Of a stretch of 64,000 bases of DNA, positions 44,234 to 55,015 are shown piece after piece. Each line of letters begins with the position of its first letter. The stretch's first letter is position 1. The DNA lies in NCBI GenBank assembly GCA_016710065.1, contig JADJLP010000012.1:1-64000 (forward strand), written 5' to 3'. Source of the stretch: Candidatus Ideonella esbjergensis. GTDB taxonomy: Bacteria > Pseudomonadota > Gammaproteobacteria > Burkholderiales > Burkholderiaceae_C. The position numbers and the translations under genes were made by a program. Below the pieces are notes generated by a model that did no database searches, was not told the origin of the DNA, and saw nothing but the letters and a program-made list of their open reading frames with translations.

Positions 44234-44331
44234 CCGTCATTCCCGCGCGGGCGGGAATCCATGGCTTTGCCACGGAGATGGATTCCCGCCCCACGCCTTC
44301 GCGGGGGCAGGCTCTGCGCGGGAATGACGAT
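44234..44331. repeat. REP-type palindrome between fhcB and fhcA
   Basis: The element begins CGTCATTCCCGCGCGGGCGG and ends GCGCGGGAATGACG, so the ends pair perfectly. Internal GGGAATCCATGG and GATTCCCGCC also pair. As RNA this would form a long hairpin inside the fhcB-fhcA message and could change relative expression. Confidence 0.85.
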
Positions 44332-44362
44332 ATGGCGTGGTGCTGGATGATTCTGGAAAGTC

Positions 44363-45628
44363 TCATGCCAACACCTCCTGAGGCAGGGCCTGCTGTATCT
44401 GCCGGATCACATCACCCAACAACGGCAGATCGGTCTTCATCGCCGCGTGCAGCGGCAGCATCACCACGCCGTCGGCACGGCACAAATGGCCGCCGGTGTG
44501 CACGCCCGGCGTGGCCACGGGGATGAAGATGGTGCGCGACTCATCGCCCAGTTGTTGCGCCAGTGCAGGCAGGCCCAGCACGATGCGCCAACCACTGGCG
44601 AGCGCCGGCACCTCGGCCGCGCGGTAGCTGCTCACCCACAACAGCGCGTCCACCTCACCATGGGCCAGCAGCGTGGCGGCGTCAAAGCGCAGTGGCTCGT
44701 GCTCCAACCCCAGCGGGCCCAGGCGGCTTCGCAGCGGCAGGCCCGAAAGCCAGGTGAACACTTGGTTCACGGTGGCCGCGCCATCACCACCACCCAGCGG
44801 GAAGCCGGCGGCGCGGCCCTTGGCGTTGAGCAAGCCTATGAGCTGTTGAAGTCGCTCGATCAGCAACGCGGCCTGCGGGCCCAGCTGGCCTGGCTCCCAC
44901 ACCAGCACGGCATAGCGTGCGGCCCTGAGCTGGCTGGCCAGTTCGGTCAGCGTGGTATCGGGCTCGCGCACGGCACGGCCGGCCACCAGGGCGGTGAGTT
45001 CGGCCAGGCTGTGGAACAGGTCGCGCCGCGCCGGCACGACCAGCACCGGCACGCCATGGGCGGTGGCAGGTGCCTCGCAGCCCAGAGCCACCAGCGTGGG
45101 CGGCGTGTCGGCACGGCCCGTGAGGGCGCGGGGCAGCATTTCGGGCACTCGCAGGGGGGCCCAGCTGCCCACCATCATGATCAGGTCGGCCCGCTCGCGC
45201 ACCTCGGCCAGCGTGGTGGTGTAGCCGCCGCGGTCTTGCTGGGCCCGCAGCACCTGGGCCAGGGCGCGGCCCGCAGCAGGGTCGGCCACGGCGCCCGTGG
45301 CCCGGGCCAGCCCGAACAGTGCACGCGCGCCGGCCACGTCGGTGCCCAGGCCACCCATCAACGGCTGGCGAGCCATTGCCAGGTGGCGGGCTGTCGCCTG
45401 CACCGCCTCGTCCAAGGTGCAGGCTTGGCCACCCCGCCGGGGCGATGCCTCTGCTGGCGCGGCACAGGCCGCCAGGCCGGCGCGGGCCACGCTGCAATCG
45501 CTGCCGTGCAGCTGCGGCACGCCATGCGCATCGGGCCGCGCCTGAAAGCGGTCGCACAACAAGGGGCAGAACGGACAAGTCCAGACGGCCTGGTCAGGGG
45601 GCGGGCTGGAAGCGAGGCTTGAATTCAT
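44363..45628 (-). CDS. fhcB: Formyltransferase/hydrolase complex subunit B (FhcB)
   Basis: The 421-residue product corresponds to the FmdB/FwdB molybdopterin-type subunit. As in other bacterial FhcB proteins it appears to lack the redox cofactor set and should be structural. The opening WTCPFCPLLCDRF carries three cysteines. Later GGLGTDVAGARALFGLARATGAVADP, DLIMMVGSWAPLRVPEML and PGVHTGGHLCRADGVVMLPL are recognisable. It heads fhcBADC-fae-like-pabBC. A sigma-54-type promoter ends about 12 bp upstream, so the leader would be very short. Confidence 0.93.
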   Translation of the reverse strand: MNSSLASSPPPDQAVWTCPFCPLLCDRFQARPDAHGVPQLHGSDCSVARAGLAACAAPAEASPRRGGQACTLDEAVQATARHLAMARQPLMGGLGTDVAGARALFGLARATGAVADPAAGRALAQVLRAQQDRGGYTTTLAEVRERADLIMMVGSWAPLRVPEMLPRALTGRADTPPTLVALGCEAPATAHGVPVLVVPARRDLFHSLAELTALVAGRAVREPDTTLTELASQLRAARYAVLVWEPGQLGPQAALLIERLQQLIGLLNAKGRAAGFPLGGGDGAATVNQVFTWLSGLPLRSRLGPLGLEHEPLRFDAATLLAHGEVDALLWVSSYRAAEVPALASGWRIVLGLPALAQQLGDESRTIFIPVATPGVHTGGHLCRADGVVMLPLHAAMKTDLPLLGDVIRQIQQALPQEVLA

Positions 45629-45640
45629 GGGCAGGTGGGA

Positions 45641-45656
45641 GGCAATCGGTGTGCCA
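45641..45656 (-). promoter_or_regulatory. Sigma-54 promoter upstream of fhcB
   Basis: Read on the minus strand, TGGCACACCGATTGCC has GG and GC exactly ten bases apart and matches TGGCACG-N4-TTGC at all but one specified base. The predicted start (about 45630) is only 2 nt before the annotated fhcB ATG, so the message would be nearly leaderless. The string ACACCGATTGC recurs in the mptG promoter. Confidence 0.6.
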
Positions 45657-45841
45657 CCGTGGTGCGGCAGCCTGCACCCAGGTGAAGAGCGGCCTGGGCC
45701 CTGGGGCAAACGCCCAAGTGTGCGACACAGTGTGCCGTTTCAGGCGCCAGCCGGCGGTGGTGCGGGCCGCAGCGCATGGCACGAATCATGAATGACGGGC
45801 CCCATGCGCACTGGAGACGGCTTGGCTGCATCGCATTTGGC

Positions 45842-46582
45842 TCAGGGGGAAACCCTTGCAGGCCGCTGGAAGGCTGCCAGTTCATCGGCGCCAATGCTGC
45901 CATCGTGCAAGGCACTGGCCACCAGCCAGGCATGGGCCCCGGCGGCGCGGGCCGCCGCCAGATCGGCCAGGCTGCGCACGCCACCGGCCCCGATCAGTTG
46001 GGCCTTGGGCGATAGCGCTTGTACCTGGGCCAGGGTGCTCAAGTCGGGGCCGCTGCCGGCGCCCACGCGCTCCAGCGTCATCACAATCACGCGGCGCGGC
46101 CAGGCGGCCGGTGTTTGCCAGGCCTGGGCCGCGTCCAGGTGCTGGCCCTGGCGGCGGTCCAGCGACAGCAAGGGGCCGGCTGCATCGCTGGCATCAAACA
46201 AGGCCTGCAACGCCGCCGGGTTGCGCAGCGATTCACTGGCGTACACCGGGGTGATGCGGTCGGCGAGCGCACCCAAACGGGCCAGCAGCGCGTTGGCGGC
46301 GGTGCGGTCGGCCAGGCCGGCGTCCAGCCACAGCTCGCAGTGCGGCAGCTCAAGCAACAGAGCCTGCAAGGCAGCCACCTGCACCTCGCCGCCTTGCAAG
46401 GCATCCAGATCGGCCAGGTACAGCGTGCGGCCATGGCAATGCGCCAGCAGGGCGCGCGCCACGGCCACCGGCTCGGCGCCCACGCACAATCGCGAGCGCA
46501 GCGGCTGGTACGTGCTGCGCTCACCGCGCACGGCCCGCACCGCCTGGCCTCGCATCAGGTCGATCACCGGGATCAGTCGCAT
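45842..46582 (-). CDS. HisA/HisF-like TIM-barrel protein of the H4MPT/MFR cluster
   Basis: The 246-residue product begins LIPVIDLMRGQAVRAVRGERSTYQPL, similar to HisA (ProFAR isomerase). It has LYLADLDALQGG and LIGAGGVRSLADLAAARAAGAHAWLVASALHDGSI, the second phosphate-binding half. HisA-like genes recur in bacterial H4MPT clusters, where they are unlikely to serve histidine synthesis; the reaction is not established. It diverges from mfnD with only 27 bp between starts. About 210 bp separate its end from fhcB. Confidence 0.8.
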   Translation of the reverse strand: MRLIPVIDLMRGQAVRAVRGERSTYQPLRSRLCVGAEPVAVARALLAHCHGRTLYLADLDALQGGEVQVAALQALLLELPHCELWLDAGLADRTAANALLARLGALADRITPVYASESLRNPAALQALFDASDAAGPLLSLDRRQGQHLDAAQAWQTPAAWPRRVIVMTLERVGAGSGPDLSTLAQVQALSPKAQLIGAGGVRSLADLAAARAAGAHAWLVASALHDGSIGADELAAFQRPARVSP

Positions 46583-46609
46583 GGGTGGCGTTCTCGTTCT
46601 CTGCACATC

Positions 46610-47593
46610 ATGATGCGCATTTTTGTCCATGAATTCCTCAGCGGCGGCGGCCTGGTAGATGCCGACCCCGCGCTGCAGGCCGAATTGATGCCCATGGGCC
46701 TGGCCATGCGCAACGCCATGCTGGCCGACCTGCTGACCCTGCCTGGTGTGCACGTCACCGCCACCTGCTGTGACGCGGCACCGCTGCCGCAGGATGCCAC
46801 CGGCCGGCTGCACGGTGCGCGCGCAGCGGCTGGAGAAGACCCCTTGGCGTTTGTTGCCCGCCTGGCCGCCCAGCACGACCACGCCTGGGTGGTGGCACCG
46901 GAAAGCGAGGGCCTGCTGCAGCGCTGCCAGCAGGTGGTGGGCACCGCCCGCTGGCTGGGCTGCGATGCGCGCAGCCTGCGCACCGCTAGCAGCAAGAGCG
47001 CCACCCTGGCCGCGCTGGCCGATGCCGGCTGCCTGACGCCACGCCAGTTTGCCGAGGCCACCGACACCGCCCACTGGGTGGTGAAGCCCGACGACGGCGC
47101 CGGCGCGGTACAGACACGGCGCTTTGCCAATCTGGCGCAGGCCCAAGCCCATGCCCAGCAGCGCCAGAGCGAAGGTGAAGTGGTAACGCTGGAGCCCTGG
47201 ATCTGCGGCGAAGCCATGAGCCTGTCGCTGATGTGCGGCCGCGATGGCGCGCAGTTGCTGAGCATCAACCGGCAAGACATCCGCATCGACAGCTTGGGCC
47301 ATGTGAGCTTCGACGGCGTCAGCCCCATCGACCTGCCGGCCAGCCACCCATGCCGCCACGCCTGCGCCCGCATGGCCCGAGACGTGGCGCATGCCCTGCC
47401 CGGCCTGCGCGGTTTTGTGGGTGTGGACCTGGTGTGGCACCCCCACCATGGGGCCGTGGCCATCGAGGTGAACCCGCGTGTCACCTGCGCCTATGTGGGC
47501 CTCTCGGCCTACCTGGGCCGCAACCTGGCGGCCGACGTGCTGGCCTGCCACACACCGCAGCGCCGTCATGAGTACGCGCATGAGCAAGCCTGA
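46610..47593 (+). CDS. mfnD: ATP-grasp ligase of methylofuran synthesis (MfnD-like)
   Basis: The 327-residue product is an ATP-grasp enzyme. WVVKPDDGAGAVQTRRF is the nucleotide-binding strand, LEPWICGEAMSLSLM follows, and VGVDLVWHPHHGAVAIEVNPRVTCAYVGLS holds the metal-binding residues. Archaeal MfnD joins tyramine to glutamate in methanofuran synthesis. In bacteria the equivalent cofactor, methylofuran, is built on tyrosine with a glutamate chain. The start could be either of two adjacent ATGs. It heads the mfnD-mfnF-mfnE unit and overlaps mfnF by 26 bp. Confidence 0.82.
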   Translation: MMRIFVHEFLSGGGLVDADPALQAELMPMGLAMRNAMLADLLTLPGVHVTATCCDAAPLPQDATGRLHGARAAAGEDPLAFVARLAAQHDHAWVVAPESEGLLQRCQQVVGTARWLGCDARSLRTASSKSATLAALADAGCLTPRQFAEATDTAHWVVKPDDGAGAVQTRRFANLAQAQAHAQQRQSEGEVVTLEPWICGEAMSLSLMCGRDGAQLLSINRQDIRIDSLGHVSFDGVSPIDLPASHPCRHACARMARDVAHALPGLRGFVGVDLVWHPHHGAVAIEVNPRVTCAYVGLSAYLGRNLAADVLACHTPQRRHEYAHEQA

Positions 47594-48677
47594 GCCCCGG
47601 CGCGTACTGGGCTGGGACGTGGGTGGTGCCCACCTCAAGGCCTGTTTGCTGGAGAACGGCCAGGTGCTGGACGTGGCGCAATGGGCCTGCCCGCTGTGGC
47701 AGGGCCTGCAACACCTGGAAGACGCGATGGCCAACGCGCGCGGCCGCTGGGCACAGGCGCTGACGGCCCCCCACGCCGTGACCATGACCGGCGAAATGAC
47801 CGATTTGTTCAGCAGCCGCGCCGATGGCGTGCAGCGCATCACCGACGCATTGCAGTGCGCCCTGCCCGGCCCGGTGCGCGTGTATGCGGGGCCCGCACCC
47901 GACAGCGCGTTGGCGCTGTGGGCCGAACCCCATGAAGCAGGCGCGCGCTGGGCGCAGATCGCCTCGGCCAACTGGATGGCCACGGCCCAGCATGCGGCGG
48001 CTGTGTTGAGCGACGGTGTGCTGATCGACATTGGCAGCACCACCACCGACCTGATCGCCTTTGCCGGCGGGCGCATACGCTCAGGCAGCCGCTCTGACCG
48101 AGACCGCCTGGCCAGTGGCGAGCTGGTCTACCAGGGCGTGGTGCGCACGCCGCTGTGCGCGCTCACCCAAGGCATCAGCCTGCAAGGCCAGCGCCTGAAC
48201 GTGATGAACGAGTTCTTCGCCAGCACCGCCGATGTGTACCGGCTGACCGGCGAACTGCCGCCCGAGCACGACCTCTACCCGGCTGCCGACAACGCCGCCA
48301 AGACACCCGAGGCCACCCGCCGCCGGCTGGCCCGCATGGTGGGCTGCGAACTGGGTGACGCCAGCGCGGGCGACTGGGACGCGTTGGCGCGCCAGTGGCG
48401 TACTGCCCAGATTGGCAGCATCGCCGAATCATTGCAGCGCGTGCTGGCAGCTGCGGCGCCAGCGCCGGCTCTCAGGGTCGTGAGCGCAGGCTGTGGCGAT
48501 TTTCTGGTGCCCGACATCTGGCGTGAGCTGCATGGTGCAACGGCCACCGTGCTCCGCTACGGCCACGATGTGGCCCGCGTGGCCGAGGGGCCACAGGCCG
48601 CACAGATCCAAGCCTGGGCGCAGGTGTGCGCCCCCAGCGTGGCCGTGGCCGCCTTGCTGGATGGAACCCTGCGATGA
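47568..48677 (+). CDS. mfnF: MfnF-like H4MPT-linked C1 transfer protein (hydantoinase/ASKHA fold)
   Basis: The 369-residue product has an actin-like ATPase fold. VLGWDVGGAHLKACLLENG is phosphate 1, DGVLIDIGSTTTDLIAFAGG is phosphate 2 and VVSAGCGDFLVPDIW is the adenosine loop. It matches the family annotated as H4MPT-linked C1 transfer pathway protein. The archaeal homologue MfnF couples the furan to the amine in methanofuran synthesis. Starts at 47568 and 47580 are both in frame. It is the middle gene of mfnD-F-E. Confidence 0.85.
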   Translation: MSTRMSKPEPRRVLGWDVGGAHLKACLLENGQVLDVAQWACPLWQGLQHLEDAMANARGRWAQALTAPHAVTMTGEMTDLFSSRADGVQRITDALQCALPGPVRVYAGPAPDSALALWAEPHEAGARWAQIASANWMATAQHAAAVLSDGVLIDIGSTTTDLIAFAGGRIRSGSRSDRDRLASGELVYQGVVRTPLCALTQGISLQGQRLNVMNEFFASTADVYRLTGELPPEHDLYPAADNAAKTPEATRRRLARMVGCELGDASAGDWDALARQWRTAQIGSIAESLQRVLAAAAPAPALRVVSAGCGDFLVPDIWRELHGATATVLRYGHDVARVAEGPQAAQIQAWAQVCAPSVAVAALLDGTLR

Positions 48678-48753
48678 GCGCGCTGAACCCCAAGGAAGGG
48701 CACTGAAAATGAGACCCCCACGCTCACATTGTTCGCTGCCCCCCGAGGGGGCT

Positions 48754-48787
48754 GTCAGTACCTTCGGAACGGCCGGACGGTACTGAC
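48754..48787 (+). promoter_or_regulatory. Hairpin directly before the mfnE start codon
   Basis: GTCAGTACC (48754-48762) and GGTACTGAC (48779-48787) are perfect 9-bp complements, with a smaller TTC/GAA and GGCC-type interior. The ATG of mfnE is the next base. No ribosome-binding site is visible outside the hairpin. It could gate translation or be a remnant of a small palindromic repeat. Confidence 0.55.
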
Positions 48788-49387
48788 ATGTGGGTCGTCA
48801 AACTCGGCGGCAGCCTCAGCACCGAGCCCATGCTGCCGCAGTGGCTGGCCTTGCTGGCCCAGTTGGGCGGTGGCCGCGTCACCATCGTGCCCGGTGGTGG
48901 AGGCTTGGCCAACGAGGTGCGGCGCTTGCAAACCCATTGGGATTTCGACGACCTGCCGGCCCACAACATGGCCGTGCTGGCCATGGTGCAGAACGCCTGG
49001 ATGATCAAGGGCCTGCAACCCGCGCTGCAACTCGTGGACACCGAAGCCGAGATCCCCCGCGCGCTGCGCAGCGGCAAGGCCCTGGTGTGGGCACCGAACG
49101 AGCTGGTGCGCAATGAGGCCGACGACAACACCAACTGGGAGGTGACGGGCGACAGCATCGCGCTGGGCCTGGCCTCGCGGCTGAACGCCGAGCGGCTGCT
49201 GCTGATCAAGCATGACGCGGTGGACCCGCAGCGCTCACTGGCCGAGCTGGTGCGAGACGAAGTGCTGGACCAGCGCTTTGATGCATGGTCGCAGCACGCC
49301 GCCTTTCCCATCGACATCCTGGGCTGCCAGCAACTGGACGAAGCCCGCTCGCTGTTGCTGGGTGACGCGAGACCGCTGCGCCATTGA
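48788..49387 (+). CDS. mfnE: Amino-acid-kinase-family protein, MfnE-like furan phosphate kinase
   Basis: The 199-residue product is a small amino acid kinase fold protein: VVKLGGSLSTEPMLPQWL (phosphate loop), VTIVPGGGGLANEVRRLQ (second glycine loop), NWEVTGDSIALGLASRLNAERLLLIKH (nucleotide-binding region). MfnE phosphorylates aminomethylfuran phosphate in methanofuran synthesis. It follows mfnF after 110 bp containing G/C-rich palindromes, and its ATG abuts a hairpin. It converges on mfnB. Confidence 0.85.
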   Translation: MWVVKLGGSLSTEPMLPQWLALLAQLGGGRVTIVPGGGGLANEVRRLQTHWDFDDLPAHNMAVLAMVQNAWMIKGLQPALQLVDTEAEIPRALRSGKALVWAPNELVRNEADDNTNWEVTGDSIALGLASRLNAERLLLIKHDAVDPQRSLAELVRDEVLDQRFDAWSQHAAFPIDILGCQQLDEARSLLLGDARPLRH

Positions 49388-49456
49388 AGCTGGTCAGCGT
49401 CAGTCCCGCCGTTTCCTCGTCATTGCCACCGCCTCCTCGTCTTTCCGCAGTCTCTT

Positions 49457-49530
49457 CGTCATTCCCGCGAAGGCGGGAATTCATGCCCTGCAGCCCCATG
49501 ACCTGGCCTCCCCCTTCGCGGGAGTGACGG
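49457..49530. repeat. REP-type palindrome between convergent mfnE and mfnB
   Basis: CGTCATTCCCGCGAAGGCGG at the left and CCTTCGCGGGAGTGACGG at the right form a long imperfect palindrome of the family seen at 31421, 44234 and 55645. Its position between converging genes suits a transcription stop. Confidence 0.8.
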
Positions 49531-49562
49531 CGAAAAGAAGGCGTGACGGCAAAGGCCGAGCT

Positions 49563-50282
49563 TCAGCAGGCGCTCGCGGCGGCTGTGTCAGCGGTAACGG
49601 TTGCATGCATTGCGGCCAACAACGGCTGCAGCAAGCCAGCGTCCAGCGCTGCTTCGCGCGAGCTGTGGCACACCGCCGAGCGGAAGCCGGCGAAGTCGGG
49701 CGCCAGCGCCGCCAGCGTTGGCAAGTGCGACAGCCGCAGCGCGCCGGAGAGGCCGGCCATGGCACCGCCGTCACGCACCTGCGCCACAAAGCTCGCCAGT
49801 TCGCGGTGCGCCATCAGGTCGAACAGGCAGCCGGCGCGCTTGTCCTGCGTGTCCATCATCACAGCAGCAAAGCCACCCTGTGCAGCCAGGCGCACCAGAT
49901 CCGGCGGCACGCCCTCGTCGGCGATCAACACGGGCACCAGCGACAGGCCCTCGTGTTGCAGCGCCGTCAGTTGCCGCACCAGCGCCGGCGCGGCGAGGCC
50001 GGCCTGCACGCCCACCTTGACATGGTCCACACCACACGCGGCCACACGCCGCACTTGTGCCGTGATGTCGCCCAGTGCACTGGCGGCGAAGTCGCCGATG
50101 GTGGCGCTCAGCAACAGCCCCGTGCGCTCCCGACGCAAGGCCTGCACCACCGCCGCGATGGTTTCGACAGGCAAGCCGCCCAAGGCACCATGGGATGGCT
50201 CCTTCAGGTCGATGAAGCTCACCCCGGCCCGTGCAGCGAGCAAAGCCTCGTCGGTATCGCGAACGCTGACCAGAACTCTCAT
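49563..50282 (-). CDS. mfnB: (5-formylfuran-3-yl)methyl phosphate synthase MfnB-like
   Basis: The 239-residue TIM-barrel product matches MfnB (DUF556), which makes the furan precursor from two glyceraldehyde-3-phosphates. Key motifs are MRVLVSVRDTDEALLAARAGVSFIDLKEPSHGALGGL (catalytic Lys), LLLSATIGDF, VDHVKVGVQAG and AAVMMDTQDKRAGCLFDLM. The C-terminal 15 residues are Ala-rich. It is last in the minus-strand operon headed by the sigma-54 regulator, and its ATG overlaps the DUF447 stop. Confidence 0.9.
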   Translation of the reverse strand: MRVLVSVRDTDEALLAARAGVSFIDLKEPSHGALGGLPVETIAAVVQALRRERTGLLLSATIGDFAASALGDITAQVRRVAACGVDHVKVGVQAGLAAPALVRQLTALQHEGLSLVPVLIADEGVPPDLVRLAAQGGFAAVMMDTQDKRAGCLFDLMAHRELASFVAQVRDGGAMAGLSGALRLSHLPTLAALAPDFAGFRSAVCHSSREAALDAGLLQPLLAAMHATVTADTAAASAC

Positions 50283-50875
50283 GCTCTGTGTGGGGCAACC
50301 TGGCCCTGCTTTGACCGGTGGGCCGCGATGGCGTCCAGCAACCAACCCCAGGCCTCGTGCTCGGCGACACTGGCGGTCTTACTGATGGCAATCTGCAAAT
50401 AGGCCATCTCGCTGTCCACCTTGTCGGCCGGCAGCATGTGCAAGCGGCTCACCAGCACGGCACCTTCGACCACCGCCGCCTGGGCGCGGTTGTAGCCTTT
50501 GAAGGGCGCGTGGGTCTCGTCGCGCAGGGTGGTGAAACGCAGCACCGGGCGCTGCGCATCGTCCGACACTTCCTCGAGTTGCAGTTCCAGATGCCGCTGG
50601 GCGCAGGCCAGGCGCAAACCTGGCGCCTGCACCATGGGCAGCATCGGCCAAGTCTTGCGGCCGGTGATGCAGCCGGCAAACACCCGCGTGTCGGTGACGA
50701 TGTTCAGCGCCGCATGGCCCGTGGCCAGGATGTTGTTCAGCGTGGTGGAGGGCTTGAAGGGCATCAGCACCACACGGCCTTCGGGCCTGTAGCGCACACC
50801 CAGTGGCGCCACGTTGGGCTGGCCCTGCTCGTTCACCGTGCTCACCACGCACTCGTAGATCACGTCGTTGTTCAT
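50279..50875 (-). CDS. DUF447 flavin-reductase-like protein of the H4MPT cluster
   Basis: The 198-residue product has a split-barrel FMN-binding fold: YECVVSTVNEQGQPNVAPLGVRYRPEGRVVLMPFKPSTTLNNI, then LNIVTDTRVFAGCITGRK. DUF447 genes recur in archaeal and bacterial H4MPT clusters. The role may be flavin-linked reduction in cofactor synthesis but is unproven. The ATG at 50875 overlaps the upstream stop and its own stop overlaps mfnB, so the three genes are tightly coupled. Confidence 0.85.
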   Translation of the reverse strand: MNNDVIYECVVSTVNEQGQPNVAPLGVRYRPEGRVVLMPFKPSTTLNNILATGHAALNIVTDTRVFAGCITGRKTWPMLPMVQAPGLRLACAQRHLELQLEEVSDDAQRPVLRFTTLRDETHAPFKGYNRAQAAVVEGAVLVSRLHMLPADKVDSEMAYLQIAISKTASVAEHEAWGWLLDAIAAHRSKQGQVAPHRA

Positions 50876-52266
50876 GTCGTTGTTCGCGTGGTGCCCGGCG
50901 CGCACCAGGCGTCCAGGTTCTCGGCCTCGCGCTCCACGGCCACACCCCAGTTCAGCGGCTGGTCCTGCACGTAGCGCTTGCCCAGTTGGTAGGCCAACTG
51001 GGCCTTGCCCAGTTCCACGCCCATGTAGAAGGCATGGCCGCCGTCGGCCTCCAGCCCCAGCTGCGGCCACAGGCTCATGGCATCGGTGGCGATGCGCTCG
51101 CCGTCGCGGTTGTAGACGTGCAGACCCTGGGTGCTGACCTGGACGCGGAAGTTGGGGTCTTTCACCTGCGCTGCCATGGCGGCGATTTCGGCTGGCATGT
51201 CGGTGTACGGGTGGCGCTCATGCACCGTGGCCAGCGCACCGCTCAAGCCCTTGGGAAGCGTCTGGTTCTGCGTGGCGGCATGCATGATGCGGCGGGCCAC
51301 ATCCGCCTCGCGCACCGCGCGGCGCGCATGCGGGCTGACCTGGGTGGTGAGCACGGCGCTGATGTTCAGCTCGGCCGCCACGCCGAACAGCAGGGCGTTG
51401 ATGCCCGAGGTGTCGGCCTCGGTGAGCTCGGTGAGGTTGCCCACGCCCATCATGATGCGCACATCCGGGTGGCGCTGGCGCAGCGCGTGGTAACGCACCA
51501 ACGAGGCGGTGAAGCCAAAGGGGATGGGGTCGAGGATGGGGTCGGCCAGGAAAGGCTTGCCGCTCGCATGCATCGCCGCGATGGCCTGCTCCAGAGACTC
51601 GACATCGCTGGGTTCGCGCGGGATCAGCACCGGCACGCTGGCCACCTCTTCGGCCACCCACAAGGTGTCGATGGTGAGGCTGAGCAAATAGTCGGCACCG
51701 GCGCGCCCCCCGCGCAGCAGCTCGTCGGTGGCCTGACTGTCCACGCTCACCGTGTAGCCTGCGGCCTTGAGCGCGCGCACCGCGTCTTCCAGATGCTCGA
51801 AGGGCGTGGCAGGCAGGCAGCCCAGGTCGATGACGTTGGCGCCGTCGCGGGTCAGCTCGTGCGCGCGGGCCACGATGGCCTCCACGCTCAAACGTGGCGC
51901 GTCGACGATTTCGGCAAAGATGGCCACTTCATAGGTGGACAGATCCACCGCCTGGGCCTGGCGCTTGAAGTACTTCGGCAAGTCCTTCAGCTCTTCAGGC
52001 CCTCGCTGCACCGGCACGCCGTAGTGCTCGGCCAGCGCCTCCACCTCACCCCGGCAGCGGCCGGGCACCACGATGCGCTGGGCGGCCACGGGCGTGGGCA
52101 AACGGCGGCGGATCATGTCGGCCGTCATCAGCGCGGCCACCTGCACGCCCAGGTCGTGGGTGGCCCAGGTGAACGCCTGCTCGCCCTCGGTGCTGTCCAT
52201 GCCCGCCAGCACCCGCTCCAGCGCGGGCTGGGCCAGGTGGCCGGTCAGGAAGAGGATGTGTTCCAC
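50872..52266 (-). CDS. Dihydropteroate-synthase-like protein of H4MPT synthesis
   Basis: The product is 464 residues from the GTG at 52266. The N-terminal part (HILFLTGHLAQPALERVL...ATHDLGVQVAALMTADMI) precedes a DHPS-like TIM barrel: ELTRDGANVIDLGCLPATPFE, VSVDSQATDELLRGGRAGADYLLSLT, FLADPILDPIPFGFTASL and IMMGVGNLTELTEADTSGINAL. These proteins occur in H4MPT-forming archaea and methylotrophs and are proposed to join the pterin to the ribofuranosylaminobenzene unit. It overlaps the flavoprotein by 22 bp and DUF447 by 4 bp. Confidence 0.87.
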   Translation of the reverse strand: MEHILFLTGHLAQPALERVLAGMDSTEGEQAFTWATHDLGVQVAALMTADMIRRRLPTPVAAQRIVVPGRCRGEVEALAEHYGVPVQRGPEELKDLPKYFKRQAQAVDLSTYEVAIFAEIVDAPRLSVEAIVARAHELTRDGANVIDLGCLPATPFEHLEDAVRALKAAGYTVSVDSQATDELLRGGRAGADYLLSLTIDTLWVAEEVASVPVLIPREPSDVESLEQAIAAMHASGKPFLADPILDPIPFGFTASLVRYHALRQRHPDVRIMMGVGNLTELTEADTSGINALLFGVAAELNISAVLTTQVSPHARRAVREADVARRIMHAATQNQTLPKGLSGALATVHERHPYTDMPAEIAAMAAQVKDPNFRVQVSTQGLHVYNRDGERIATDAMSLWPQLGLEADGGHAFYMGVELGKAQLAYQLGKRYVQDQPLNWGVAVEREAENLDAWCAPGTTRTTT

Positions 52267-52833
52267 GTCAGCTGCAATGCGTTCAGTCGGGCCGTCAGGG
52301 CCTGTTCCAGTTCTTCGGGCGAGCTCACCACCTGGGCGTAGGCGATGCCGCGCAGGCGCTCGACATTGTCCAGCTCGATCTGCCGCGGCCTCAGTGTCAC
52401 CCAATCGTGCGGCGCCTTGGTGATGACCACGGGCTCGGTGTCGCATGCAAACACGATGCCCGGAATGCCCAGTTTGCCGGCCTGGGCAAACATGTTGGTG
52501 GGCAGGGTGTCGGACAGGCCGAGCGCGCACTTGGCCACGGTGTTGCTGGTGGCCGGGGCTACTACCACCGTGTGGTAGACGTCGCTGTAAAGCATGCCCA
52601 CCGGCACCGAGCTGGCCGTCTTGTCGCGGAAGATGCGAAAGCGTGGGCGCAGGGAATCAATGGTGTGCTGGTAGATGGCCAGCACCTCTTCACCAGCGGC
52701 CGAGACAAACAAATCGACTTGGGGCAGGCGCGCAGCCAGTGCCAAAGACTCTTCCAGGAAATGCCCGGAGCCTGTGACGCACCAGGCAAATCGCGATCGC
52801 TTGGGTTCCTGGCTCAGGTCAGGCGCATCCAGC

Positions 52834-54834
<2,001 letters not shown>

Positions 54835-54909
54835 GGGGTGTCTCCTGGGGCGAAGTTCCTCTGCTGGGAACGGTCCGGGATTCTGAGGGCTGAACAGGTG
54901 AGACGACAA

Positions 54910-54922
54910 GGGTGAAACACCC
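54910..54922. promoter_or_regulatory. Palindrome between regulator and folB, candidate operator
   Basis: GGGTG-AAA-CACCC is a perfect 5-3-5 inverted repeat. It lies 63 bp upstream of the folB sigma-54 site and 76 bp before the regulator start codon. It could be bound by the divergent regulator. I did not find an equally good copy at the other sigma-54 sites. Confidence 0.35.
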
Positions 54923-54971
54923 GTAGGAAAATGGCTACTGCAAGAGACTAGGCATGCTAGCCCACTCACTG

Positions 54972-54988
54972 TTGGCGCGCGTCTTGCC
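54972..54988 (+). promoter_or_regulatory. Sigma-54 promoter upstream of folB
   Basis: TTGGCGCGCGTCTTGCC has GG (54974-54975) and GC (54986-54987) ten bases apart and differs from TTGGCACG-N4-TTGC at one base. The predicted start, about 54999, gives a 17-nt leader before the folB ATG. Confidence 0.65.
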
Positions 54989-55015
54989 TTCTTGTGAGGA
55001 TTTGCAAGCCCTTTC

